This document shows, in pieces, positions 16,262 to 24,635 of a stretch of 39,216 nt of DNA; positions within the stretch are counted from its first letter, which is position 1; every line of letters begins with the position of its first letter. A model generated the notes under the pieces. It did not search any database. It saw nothing but the letters and a program-made list of their open reading frames with translations, and was not told the DNA's origin. The stretch is from Verrucomicrobiales bacterium (GTDB lineage: Bacteria > Verrucomicrobiota > Verrucomicrobiia > Verrucomicrobiales > DEV007), in NCBI GenBank assembly GCA_014239335.1, contig JAAZZC010000099.1, positions 1 to 39,216 of the forward strand, written 5' to 3'. Both the position numbers and the translations under genes were made by a program.

Positions 16262-17368
16262 TCAGGAACTTTTCGGTTTCGCAGTAGCGCTGGGAATCTT
16301 CACCGGTTTTTCCCAGATCCGGTCCCAACGGTGCGTTGCCCAGTTATCATCAGTCGCAACTGAGCGGACTGTAAATTCATCCTTCACGTCTCCGTCACGA
16401 TCAATTAATTCAACGTAAAGGAATCCGTGCTTTATCCCGACGGCCTTACCTGGGTTTTTCCGGTCCGTCTTTGCTGCTCCCGAATCATCACAATTAAACA
16501 CATCAATTCCTCTCGGTAATTTTTTACCGAACTGCGTGCCGTTCCACTGTAACTTCCTCGAAGGCGACCCATGCGTATGGCCATGGAAAAGAGCTACAAC
16601 GTTATGTTTTTGAATCGTATTCATGAAAGCGGCCAGATCCTCTTTTGGCCAATCATATTCCGAACTGTTAGGATGTAAGTGAAAAGAAATAATCACGGGC
16701 CTTCCTGAATCAGCCACGTGCTTGGCAAGGTCCACCTGTAGAAATTCTAAACTGCCACGCGGAGCATAGTGGTGCCCTTCTCGACGAGCTTCTCCGCCCC
16801 CGACAAACATACCTAGATTTACTAGGTGCAAAGGACCCCAGTCCCAACTGTAATGGAGTCCGTTCTTTGATCTGTTAACGACTCCTGCACGGGCACGATT
16901 CCTTTCAATAATTTCTTTGATAATGAATGTATCGCCTTGTGGACCATCATGGTTCCCATGCAACTCGTAAACGGGAAAAGGAATCTTTCCACTCTCACCG
17001 TTCAGTCCATAGTCAGATTTGTAACGGGCCCACTCAAAGCGCTGCATGGCGGGGTAATCGCCACCATTCTTGTCCGCACTATCAATGAGATCACCAGCAA
17101 CTAGAATGCCAAGTATTTTATCATCAACTACTCCACCTCCAGAAGAATCAGGTATCTTTGTACCGGCAAAGGATTTCATAAGATTCACAAAACGGGAATT
17201 TGCCTGCTCTGAGAATGGATCCAACTTCTTTGGCTGCGGCGACTTCTCGGCTACGTACTGTGGATCAGCCGAAACGATGAAAGAGTAACGAGTCTCTGAT
17301 TCCACTCGCTGAATAAGAAAAGCATTACAAAAAAGTAGAATAACTAAATATTGGAAATATCTACGCAT
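16262..17368 (-). CDS. Secreted metallophosphoesterase
   Basis: Calcineurin-like phosphoesterase with a signal peptide (MRRYFQYLVILLFCNAFLIQRVES). The track start at 17401 would overlap the upstream kinase gene; the ATG at 17368 fits the signal peptide and leaves a 7-base gap. Metal-site motifs appear in the usual order: VSADPQY (Asp, Asp-x-His replaced by DPQ), VAGDLIDS, ELHGNHDG, IISFHLHP and LFHGHTHG. The substitution in the first motif (DxH to DPQ) is seen in other secreted members. It is third in a leftward operon after a CrtI-like desaturase and an ABC1 kinase, although export suggests a job separate from theirs. Its paralogue-like relative at 190..1443 has a different domain layout. 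Confidence 0.83.
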   Translation of the reverse strand: MRRYFQYLVILLFCNAFLIQRVESETRYSFIVSADPQYVAEKSPQPKKLDPFSEQANSRFVNLMKSFAGTKIPDSSGGGVVDDKILGILVAGDLIDSADKNGGDYPAMQRFEWARYKSDYGLNGESGKIPFPVYELHGNHDGPQGDTFIIKEIIERNRARAGVVNRSKNGLHYSWDWGPLHLVNLGMFVGGGEARREGHHYAPRGSLEFLQVDLAKHVADSGRPVIISFHLHPNSSEYDWPKEDLAAFMNTIQKHNVVALFHGHTHGSPSRKLQWNGTQFGKKLPRGIDVFNCDDSGAAKTDRKNPGKAVGIKHGFLYVELIDRDGDVKDEFTVRSVATDDNWATHRWDRIWEKPVKIPSATAKPKSS

Positions 17369-17375
17369 AATACTT

Positions 17376-18593
17376 TCAAATGAATTTCTCAAAATCATCA
17401 ATGAAAGCCTTCATGTCCTCCATAAGAACAGCATCTGGATTGCACCTTAGGACCATGCCATCAAGGTACATTAAACTGCGAACGATCGCAAAGATCCCCT
17501 GATCAAAAGACATGCCAGATTCGACGCCCAATCTAATGGTTTCCATCATTTTCCGGGTCAAACTAATCTCTGATACCTTTGATCCGGGAAAGTCTTCATA
17601 GAGCTTTATAAGATCAGACTCGAATTTCTCCATAGTCTTTCCAATTAATGGGTCATCGGACATTGTATTCAGTGCTTGTGAAGCCTCCAAAAAATCATTT
17701 CCCGTGAGGGCCTTGAAGAAGTGGAAAAGACCCTTCCTAATCTTAGGACCGACTCGGCCAATGTAGCCCGTGTCTATGAAATAGAAATGGCCCTGATCTT
17801 CATCGACAAGAACGTTACCCGGATGCAGATCACCATGAAATATACCAGCACAAAACATGTAGTAACCATGAATTTTAAAGAGCTCCAAGAGTGTGTCATA
17901 ATCAAGTTTACCCTCATCCAACAACTCATCGAGGCTAGGACCTGGAATAAAATCACTAACCATTACGTTCTTGTTACAGAGCGGCTCATGAACTCTTGCG
18001 AATGACAACTTTGAAAAATCATACTGATCTTTATTTTTATCCCTGATCGAGGCGAGGGTCTTGACACCATCCACTTCTTTTCTAAGGTCCAGTTCACTTA
18101 AAGTGTACTCTTCAATATCATTGAGAATGGCTTCGGGATTACCTACCCTCTTGAGCTTGCGGTAAAAAAATGCAATGAAACGAAATAACCTACGAACGCT
18201 CGAAACATCAGCAATAAAATTTTTCCTTACGTCTTTCTTGACTGCCTTAATCACGACCCGAGTACCATCATTCAGGGCACCCAAATGAACTTGTCCTACA
18301 GAAGCTGTTGCAAGTGCATCTGCTTCAATTTTTTCAAAGTTGCTAATAAATTCTGGAACCGCAGTCGATTCAACCAACTTTAGAAAATCATCAGGCCCCA
18401 TCGATTCGTTGTTTCTAAAAAGCTTTGAAAGGTGCTCACACTTTTCAGGCTCAAGGAAATCTGACCTCAACGCATGGACCTGACCCAATTTAACTGCCAA
18501 GAGTCCCAAGCTCTGGATCCACTCCAAATTAGGTAATTTACCGTTATGTGAATAAATAGAATGGATGAGCCTACCAAATTGAATCCAGTTCAT
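17376..18593 (-). CDS. ABC1/UbiB-family atypical protein kinase
   Basis: Member of the ABC1 (AarF/UbiB/COQ8) kinase-like family, 405 aa. The diagnostic N-terminal KxGQ motif is seen as AVKLGQVHALRSDFLEPE (Lys35-Gln38). The Ala-rich nucleotide loop reads ATASVGQVH, the catalytic loop GIFHGDLHPGNVLV and the metal motif FIDTGYIG. It is shorter than UbiB (~545 aa) and lacks the C-terminal membrane helices. Family members support isoprenoid-lipid synthesis such as ubiquinone, and in plastids they act at carotenoid and prenylquinone lipid droplets. It starts 9 bases after a CrtI-like gene, with an AGGG ribosome site overlapping that stop codon, so the two are made together. No quinone genes are nearby. 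Confidence 0.9.
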   Translation of the reverse strand: MNWIQFGRLIHSIYSHNGKLPNLEWIQSLGLLAVKLGQVHALRSDFLEPEKCEHLSKLFRNNESMGPDDFLKLVESTAVPEFISNFEKIEADALATASVGQVHLGALNDGTRVVIKAVKKDVRKNFIADVSSVRRLFRFIAFFYRKLKRVGNPEAILNDIEEYTLSELDLRKEVDGVKTLASIRDKNKDQYDFSKLSFARVHEPLCNKNVMVSDFIPGPSLDELLDEGKLDYDTLLELFKIHGYYMFCAGIFHGDLHPGNVLVDEDQGHFYFIDTGYIGRVGPKIRKGLFHFFKALTGNDFLEASQALNTMSDDPLIGKTMEKFESDLIKLYEDFPGSKVSEISLTRKMMETIRLGVESGMSFDQGIFAIVRSLMYLDGMVLRCNPDAVLMEDMKAFIDDFEKFI

Positions 18594-18602
18594 TTCAGGA
18601 CC

Positions 18603-20141
18603 CTATGTTTGGGTATTTTTGGATTCAAACACAACGCCATGTCTCTTAGATATCATGTTAGCAGCAATCCTGCCTGATTCGTAAATCGTAGGCAGACCAC
18701 TTCCGGGATGAGTGCCACCACCCACTAAGTAGCAGTTTCCCAATTCCTCAAACTTGTTGCGTGGCCGCAAATGCATCATCTGCTTAAGTGAATGCGCAAG
18801 ATTAAAAGTCGCACCGAACTGAATATTCATGTCCATCCAAGTTTTAGGCGTGTAAACAATTTCTTCCTTTATGTGTTGTCTAAGATCGGACATTCCTGCG
18901 CGCTCCTCCATCTCGTTAATTACTTTTTCTTTAAAAGTATCAATGTTTTCCTGCCAATTAATATTGGCCGTGCAATTCGGCACTGGCACTAGAACATAAA
19001 GAGCAGAATGCCCTTCAGGCGCCAATGTTGGGTCATTCACGCTTGCATTACGAACATAAAATGACAAGTCATCGGAGAGGACCTTATTAGTGAAAACATC
19101 ATCAATATTTTTCTTATAGTCTCCAGCAAAGTAAATCGTGTGATGAGGAAGATCATACACTTTATCAACTCCTAAATAGAGCATAAAAGTTGAACAGGAA
19201 TATTCTTTGGAATCAACTTTTTCAGGACTGTATTTCTTCAGTACACCAGGAGGCACAAGATTCTTCATAGCATACCCGAAATCCGCATTTAAAACTGTCT
19301 CATCTGCCATGACTTTCTCACCATCTTCGAGCTCGACTCCAGTCACATTTTTTCCATCCAGAATTAACTGCTTCACAGAAGAACCGAGACGCATCTCCAC
19401 TCCATGCTCATTACAAACCTTGGCCATGCCTTCGGAAATTTCACTTAAACCTCCAGTCACGTGATAAACACCAAACGCATGCTCAACATAAGGGAGAATA
19501 CCAAAAGCACCAGGACAGTCCCAGGCAGACATACCTAGGTATTTTGCTTGGAAAGTAAAAGACAGCTTTAACTTTTCACTATCGAAGTAATCTCCAAGAA
19601 CGCCAATGAGTGACCTTCCTATAGATAATTTGGGAAGTGCTTTGAGGAGATCAAGGGAAAGGAACTTGGAGTAAGATGAGTAGTCCTTCTGCAAACATGG
19701 ATACATCCTATCAAACCTAACACTTTCAGTCTTAAGGAATTTCTCGTAGCCCTTGGAACTCCCAGGAAAATTTTCTTCGAGCTGCTGAATCATCGCTTCC
19801 TTGACAGTCGTGGGCTCAAGACAAACGTCATCGAACTGAAGACGATACATAGGTTCGAGTCTTTTGAACTCCATGTAGTCCTCTACTTTCCTCCCTGCCT
19901 CGACAAAAACTTCATCAAGTATGAATTTCATCATCAAAAAAGTAGGACCAACATCAAACTTGTAACCGTTTTTAACGATCGATGAATTTCTGCCACCTAC
20001 CTTATTTTCTTTCTCAAACAAGGTGACTTTAAATCCCCTCTTAGCCAATAACATGGCAGCAGTCAGACCACCTGGGCCTGCTCCGACAACATTTATTTTT
20101 TTTATATTTGACACTTTTGATATGTGATTCAAAGAAATCAC
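18603..20141 (-). CDS. crtI: Phytoene desaturase (CrtI/CrtN-type) FAD oxidoreductase
   Basis: Carotenoid desaturase-like flavoprotein, 512 aa, the normal length. The FAD-binding Rossmann motif VVGAGPGGLTAAMLLAKRG starts near residue 18, with the second part LFEKENKVGGRN. The C-terminal signature of the family is clear: LVGGGTHPGSGLPTIYESGRIAANMI. It would introduce double bonds into phytoene or a related C30/C40 chain at the membrane. The exact step (CrtI, CrtN or CrtD) cannot be told, and no phytoene synthase gene is in the window. The predicted start is a GTG at 20141; TTG at 20132 and GTG at 20114 are alternatives and no ribosome site decides. First gene of a leftward operon with the ABC1 kinase. 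Confidence 0.87.
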   Translation of the reverse strand: MISLNHISKVSNIKKINVVGAGPGGLTAAMLLAKRGFKVTLFEKENKVGGRNSSIVKNGYKFDVGPTFLMMKFILDEVFVEAGRKVEDYMEFKRLEPMYRLQFDDVCLEPTTVKEAMIQQLEENFPGSSKGYEKFLKTESVRFDRMYPCLQKDYSSYSKFLSLDLLKALPKLSIGRSLIGVLGDYFDSEKLKLSFTFQAKYLGMSAWDCPGAFGILPYVEHAFGVYHVTGGLSEISEGMAKVCNEHGVEMRLGSSVKQLILDGKNVTGVELEDGEKVMADETVLNADFGYAMKNLVPPGVLKKYSPEKVDSKEYSCSTFMLYLGVDKVYDLPHHTIYFAGDYKKNIDDVFTNKVLSDDLSFYVRNASVNDPTLAPEGHSALYVLVPVPNCTANINWQENIDTFKEKVINEMEERAGMSDLRQHIKEEIVYTPKTWMDMNIQFGATFNLAHSLKQMMHLRPRNKFEELGNCYLVGGGTHPGSGLPTIYESGRIAANMISKRHGVVFESKNTQT

Positions 20142-20252
20142 ATCTTACTGATCACAGTTCAAACGATATAATTATAAATCATGCAAATAATCGACCCAAA
20201 AGTCTCTTTTAGCATCGTTATCGAAACGTATTGATTGAAATTTTGGATTTAT

Positions 20253-20273
20253 TTTTGACTCAATAAGTCAAAA
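20253..20273. promoter_or_regulatory. Perfect 8-bp inverted repeat in the divergent crtI/CE15 gap
   Basis: TTTTGACT is followed by the loop CAATA and its exact reverse complement AGTCAAAA. It lies 55 bases before the CE15 gene and about 110 bases before the crtI-like start, within a 187-base divergent gap. Its symmetry fits a dimeric regulator site. The TTGACT half could also be part of a -35 element. No regulator gene is nearby, so the binding protein is unknown. Confidence 0.45.
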
Positions 20274-20328
20274 GCTGTCCCGTCATACTTGCCCGATTCC
20301 TCAAAAGCACTAGAATTGAGATTACTTA

Positions 20329-21579
20329 ATGAATCAAATGAAGATAATAAAACTCGTAATTCCCTTATGTATTTTGCCCCTCATGGACCTTCAGTCTCGG
20401 GAATCAAAAGAATATGATAATGACGTCAATTACGATGAAGCCAAAATTCCTCACTATGACCTCCCAAAGTTACTAGTAACGCCTGAGGGGCAAAAAATAA
20501 CCTCGATCAAGGAATGGAACGAAATTCGCAGACCGCAAATTCTATCACTCTTCAGTAACTTGGTTTATGGAAGAGTCCCTCAACCTCCAAGCCCAATCAA
20601 AGTCGATTTTGAAGTAGTTAAGAAAGATGACAAGTTCATGAAAGGGAAAGCAACCAGGAAGGACATTGACATTAAAATCAGTAACGAAAATGGAAATATA
20701 ACAATGCGTTTGATTGTCTTCTCACCTAACAGCGTTAAGGGCCCTGCCCCTGCATTTCTTAAGCACAGCTTCAATAATACCAGATCAAATGATTTCGACG
20801 CGTCTCCTTTCCGAAGAGGAAAACTAAAGAACGGTTGGCCCTTAGGTGAATTCTTTGATCGTGGCTATGGATTCTGCGCAGTGTACCATGAGGACCTTGT
20901 CAAACATAACGAAGTTGGTTTTGGTAATAGTATCCACAAATTATTTTACCCTAAGGGACAAAGTTTTCCGAAGGCCAGTGAATGGGGAGTCATTTCCGCA
21001 TGCGCTTGGGGAGCAATGCGCGCCATGGACTATCTGGAAAAAGATGAGGACATTGACCATACCAGAGTCGCCATAATGGGGCATTCGAAGATGGGTAAGA
21101 CGACTCTCTGGACTGCTGCTCAGGACGAGCGTTTTGCTTTGGCAATATCAGCACAATCAGGTTGTGCAGGGGCTGCCTTATGGCGAAGAAAATCAGGTGA
21201 AACTCTAAAGAAAATGGTCACTCGTTTCCCTTATTGGCTCTGTAGAAATGCTTGGAAATTTGTAGACCAAGAGGATGATCTTCCTGTCGATCAACACATG
21301 CTCATAGCTTGCATTGCACCCAGACCCGTATACATCCATAGCGGAGTCAAAGACACCTGGGCCGATGGCCGGGGAGAATATCTATCAGCTTATCATGCGA
21401 GCAAAGTCTATGAACTTTTCGGCAAAGAAGCGCTCAAGTCTGAAGAATCACCCGCTGTAGGAAAAGCAATCATTGAAAGCCATGTAGGATATCACATAAG
21501 AGAAGGCGGGCATTCGATCGAAAGCTTTGACTGGAAAAGGTTCATGGATTTTGCTGATCATCACTTAAAATCAAAATAA
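20329..21579 (+). CDS. Secreted CE15-type glucuronoyl esterase-like alpha/beta hydrolase
   Basis: Bacterial carbohydrate esterase family 15-like protein, 416 aa, with a short N-terminal hydrophobic leader (MKIIKLVIPLCILPLM). The nucleophile motif IMGHSKMGKTTLWTAAQDERF matches the bacterial GxSRxGK elbow, followed by the characteristic AISAQSGCAGAALWRR segment, LPVDQHMLIACIAPRPVYIHSGVKDTWADG, and EGGHSIESFDW with the catalytic His. CE15 enzymes cleave ester bonds of 4-O-methylglucuronate between xylan and lignin; marine homologues may act on other uronate esters. The canonical acidic residue of the triad is not obvious at the usual place, as in some bacterial members. ATG at 20329 or 20338 may start it. 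Followed at once by a PQQ-like protein and sulfatase 3. Confidence 0.8.
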   Translation: MNQMKIIKLVIPLCILPLMDLQSRESKEYDNDVNYDEAKIPHYDLPKLLVTPEGQKITSIKEWNEIRRPQILSLFSNLVYGRVPQPPSPIKVDFEVVKKDDKFMKGKATRKDIDIKISNENGNITMRLIVFSPNSVKGPAPAFLKHSFNNTRSNDFDASPFRRGKLKNGWPLGEFFDRGYGFCAVYHEDLVKHNEVGFGNSIHKLFYPKGQSFPKASEWGVISACAWGAMRAMDYLEKDEDIDHTRVAIMGHSKMGKTTLWTAAQDERFALAISAQSGCAGAALWRRKSGETLKKMVTRFPYWLCRNAWKFVDQEDDLPVDQHMLIACIAPRPVYIHSGVKDTWADGRGEYLSAYHASKVYELFGKEALKSEESPAVGKAIIESHVGYHIREGGHSIESFDWKRFMDFADHHLKSK

Positions 21580-21591
21580 CCCCGTAAATTG

Positions 21592-22845
21592 GTGCTAAGA
21601 ATTAAGACACTATCAAACGTAATATTTTTTTGGGTACTGCTCCTTGCAACGGAAGCGGACTGGCCCAAGTTCCGTGGTTCAACTGGACAAGGGATATGGG
21701 AATGCCCTGGACTACCTCTTAAAATAGATAATCCCGGAAAAGTATGGGAGCATCAAATTAATGGTGGATACAGCGGCATCACCATTAAAGGTGGAAAAGT
21801 TTATACAATGGATCGTCCAGAAAATAAAAATCTGGAAAGAATACTCTGTTTTGAAGAGAAGAGCGGCGAACTGATTTGGGAACATCAATATGAAGCCAAT
21901 TATAAGGGGCTGAGCTATGACATTGGACCGAGGGCATCCGTCACAATCTTCAATGATAAAGCCTTCACTTTTGGTGCAGTCGGTCACATGCACTGCCTGA
22001 ACATGAATAATGGAAAAGTTATATGGGCCAAAGACAGTAGAGAGGCCTTTGGTGCAAAGCGTCCGACTTGGGGATTTGCTTCTTCACCCGCGCCATGGAA
22101 TAAATCTATTATTTATCAAATAGGTAGCAGCAGTGGTGGCTACATTGCTTTGGATCCTGATACCGGATCCAAGTTGTGGTCAGGTTCTGATGATCCTGCA
22201 GGTTATGCCATGCCTGCATTCATAAAGCATGAAGGAAATGAAATGATGCTCGCATGGACACCTGAAAACGTCCGAGGCATGTCGCCAAAGAATGGTGAAG
22301 TTCTGTGGTCTTTTCCTTATAAAATAAAATACGGAGTCTCTATAGCGATGCCAATCTACCATGACAATGTAATTCTGGTATGCGGGTACTGGCACGGTTC
22401 CAGGGCCCTCCAATTAGGTGAGGATGGCAGAAGTGTTAAGCTTTTATGGGAAGATCAGGAAAATATCCGTGGACTCATGGCGCAACCTCTTCAGAAAGAT
22501 GGTTTAGTTTATTTACTGGATAGAACGAACGGTCTTTGCTGCTTTGAAATTAAAACTGGAAAAAAGCACTGGGATGATTCTAAAAATCACACAGTAACAC
22601 CGTCAGGACGAAACCCCCAAGCGACTCTGGTCTGGGCCCATGATGGCAAGCGTAAGAATCGTGCATTAATACTCAACGCCAATGGCGAACTTCTATCCGT
22701 AACACTGAGCAAGGAAGGTTTTGAGATTCACTCAAGATCACAAATCACCGGGAAGACCTGGGCCCATCCTGCCTATAATAAAGGGCACATATTTGCTCGA
22801 ACAGATAAGAAGATTGTTTGCTGGGAACTGAATCCGCGACATTAA
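21592..22845 (+). CDS. Secreted PQQ-like beta-propeller protein
   Basis: Beta-propeller of PQQ/BamB-like repeats, 417 aa, with a signal peptide (LSNVIFFWVLLLATEA). After the opening DWPKFRGSTGQG, repeated blades each hold a strand and the motif of the type xGKVxWxx: KSGELIWEHQ, NNGKVIWAKD, DTGSKLWSGS, KNGEVLWSF, KTGKKHWDD, ending in KKIVCWEL. The family opening WPxFRGxxGxG is typical of exported planctomycete and verrucomicrobial proteins whose function is unknown. The track begins at a TTG (21589); the adjacent GTG at 21592 is equally possible and I chose it. It sits 12 bases after the CE15 gene and 13 before sulfatase 3, in one operon. No catalytic residues are visible, so a structural or binding role is likely. 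Confidence 0.83.
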   Translation: MLRIKTLSNVIFFWVLLLATEADWPKFRGSTGQGIWECPGLPLKIDNPGKVWEHQINGGYSGITIKGGKVYTMDRPENKNLERILCFEEKSGELIWEHQYEANYKGLSYDIGPRASVTIFNDKAFTFGAVGHMHCLNMNNGKVIWAKDSREAFGAKRPTWGFASSPAPWNKSIIYQIGSSSGGYIALDPDTGSKLWSGSDDPAGYAMPAFIKHEGNEMMLAWTPENVRGMSPKNGEVLWSFPYKIKYGVSIAMPIYHDNVILVCGYWHGSRALQLGEDGRSVKLLWEDQENIRGLMAQPLQKDGLVYLLDRTNGLCCFEIKTGKKHWDDSKNHTVTPSGRNPQATLVWAHDGKRKNRALILNANGELLSVTLSKEGFEIHSRSQITGKTWAHPAYNKGHIFARTDKKIVCWELNPRH

Positions 22846-22858
22846 CAATCGACTCAAA

Positions 22859-24628
22859 ATGACATACAGGAAAATAATCCTCAGACAGTTCCATTGCCTC
22901 TTTTTATTCTTACTAATTTCCAGCGCTCAGGCCAAGCGACCCAATATCGTTGTTATTCTAACTGATGATCAGGGATGGGGGGACCTAAGCCTTAACGGAA
23001 ATAAAGACCTTTCCACTCCCAACATTGATTCCTTAGCTCATGACGGAGCACGATTCGATCGTTTCTTTGTTTGCCCAGTATGTTCACCCACTCGCGCAGA
23101 ATTCTTAACAGGAAGATACCACGTAAGGGGAGGCGTTTATAGTACCTCGACCGGAGGTGAACGCTTGAATCTGGATGAACTCACCATTGCAGATACATTC
23201 AAATCAGCAGGTTATTCGACGGGCGCATTTGGCAAATGGCATAATGGAATGCAATACCCTTATCATCCTAACGGTCGTGGGTTTGATGAATTTTATGGAT
23301 TCTGCTCCGGGCACTGGGGAGATTATTTCGGCCCTCCTCTCGAACACAATGGCCAGATAGTAAAAGGTGAAGGGTTTTGTATTGACGATTTCACGAATAA
23401 GGCCATGGCCTTCATGGATAGTTCTATCAAGGAAGGAAAGCCGTTCTTTGCTTATATTCCCTATAACACTCCTCACTCTCCGATGCAGGTCCCCGACAAG
23501 TGGTGGAATAAGTTCAAGGACAAGGAAATAAAACTCCATAACCGAGACCCCAGAAGAGAAAATATGCCTCACTTACGTTGCGCTTTGGCCATGTGTGAAA
23601 ACATTGATTGGAACGTTGGGAGGATCCTTAATAAAATTGAGGACCTAGGAATAACTAATGACACTATCGTGGTATTTTTCCATGATAATGGTCCAAATGG
23701 CGTGCGCTGGAACGATGGGATGAAAGGCCGTAAAGGTTCGACAGATGAAGGCGGAGTACGCTCTCCGTTACTGATCCGATGGCCAGGCCATATCCCAAAA
23801 GGAAAATTCATTAAACCAATTGCATCTGCATTGGATTTACTTCCTACGCTAGCAGATTGTGCAAGCATCCCAGTGACCAGTAAAAAAACTCTGGACGGAA
23901 GGACCTTGAAGCCTCTCTTGGTACAGGAAAAAAATTCTTGGAAAGAGAGGACCTTGATTAATTACTGGAAAGGTAAGGTCAGCGCAAGGACTCAACGATT
24001 CCGACTCGATCACCATAGAAAACTGTTTGATCTTATCAAGGACCCAGGACAACGGATCGATGTGAGCCGCACCCAATCCGAAGTAGCCAAACAGCTACTC
24101 AAGGAAGTCACCGAATGGGAAGAAAATGTACTTTCCGAATTGGTTAAAGATACCCGACCCTTCATTATCGGGCACCCAGACTATCTCTGGACTCAAATCC
24201 CTGCCCGGGACGGAGTGGCTCATGGTGGTATAAAGCGCTCAGGACGCGCTCCTAATTGTTCTTATTTTATGAATTGGAAACGCACCGAAGATAAAATTAT
24301 CTGGGACTGTGAGGTAGGATCCACGGGCACTTATGAAATTTCAATACATTATGCACTTCCAAAAGGAGATGAAGGTACAGTCTTAGAACTAAGTCACAAT
24401 CAATCCAAGATCCAATACACAATTACCGAACCTCACGAAGTACAAAACCGGGGCCACGAGAATGACCGCGTCACGCGTCGGGAATCTTATGTGAAAGATT
24501 TTAAGGAAGTAAAAATAGGGGGAATGAAATTAAATAAAGGGAAAGGAGAACTTACTCTGCGTGCCTTGGAGATTCCAGGAGACACATCAATTGAATTCCG
24601 CCTAATGATGCTCAAGCGAATTCAATGA
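22859..24628 (+). CDS. Secreted sulfatase 3 with C-terminal beta-sandwich domain
   Basis: Type-I sulfatase, 589 aa with a signal peptide ending near SSAQA. Metal motif LTDDQGWGDLSLNGN, formylglycine motif CPVCSPTRAEFLTGRY (C-x-P-x-R intact), AFGKWHNG and FFHDNGPNG are present. From about residue 440 a second domain follows the catalytic C-terminus, starting near GHPDYLWTQIPARDG and rich in beta strands with YEISIHYALPKGDEG. It resembles carbohydrate-binding beta-sandwich modules that appear on PVC arylsulfatases, so it may anchor the enzyme to its glycan. Third gene after CE15 and the propeller protein. It converges on the Tat-exported Gfo/Idh/MocA gene with a 7-base gap. Confidence 0.92.
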   Translation: MTYRKIILRQFHCLFLFLLISSAQAKRPNIVVILTDDQGWGDLSLNGNKDLSTPNIDSLAHDGARFDRFFVCPVCSPTRAEFLTGRYHVRGGVYSTSTGGERLNLDELTIADTFKSAGYSTGAFGKWHNGMQYPYHPNGRGFDEFYGFCSGHWGDYFGPPLEHNGQIVKGEGFCIDDFTNKAMAFMDSSIKEGKPFFAYIPYNTPHSPMQVPDKWWNKFKDKEIKLHNRDPRRENMPHLRCALAMCENIDWNVGRILNKIEDLGITNDTIVVFFHDNGPNGVRWNDGMKGRKGSTDEGGVRSPLLIRWPGHIPKGKFIKPIASALDLLPTLADCASIPVTSKKTLDGRTLKPLLVQEKNSWKERTLINYWKGKVSARTQRFRLDHHRKLFDLIKDPGQRIDVSRTQSEVAKQLLKEVTEWEENVLSELVKDTRPFIIGHPDYLWTQIPARDGVAHGGIKRSGRAPNCSYFMNWKRTEDKIIWDCEVGSTGTYEISIHYALPKGDEGTVLELSHNQSKIQYTITEPHEVQNRGHENDRVTRRESYVKDFKEVKIGGMKLNKGKGELTLRALEIPGDTSIEFRLMMLKRIQ

Positions 24629-24635
24629 ATATGAC

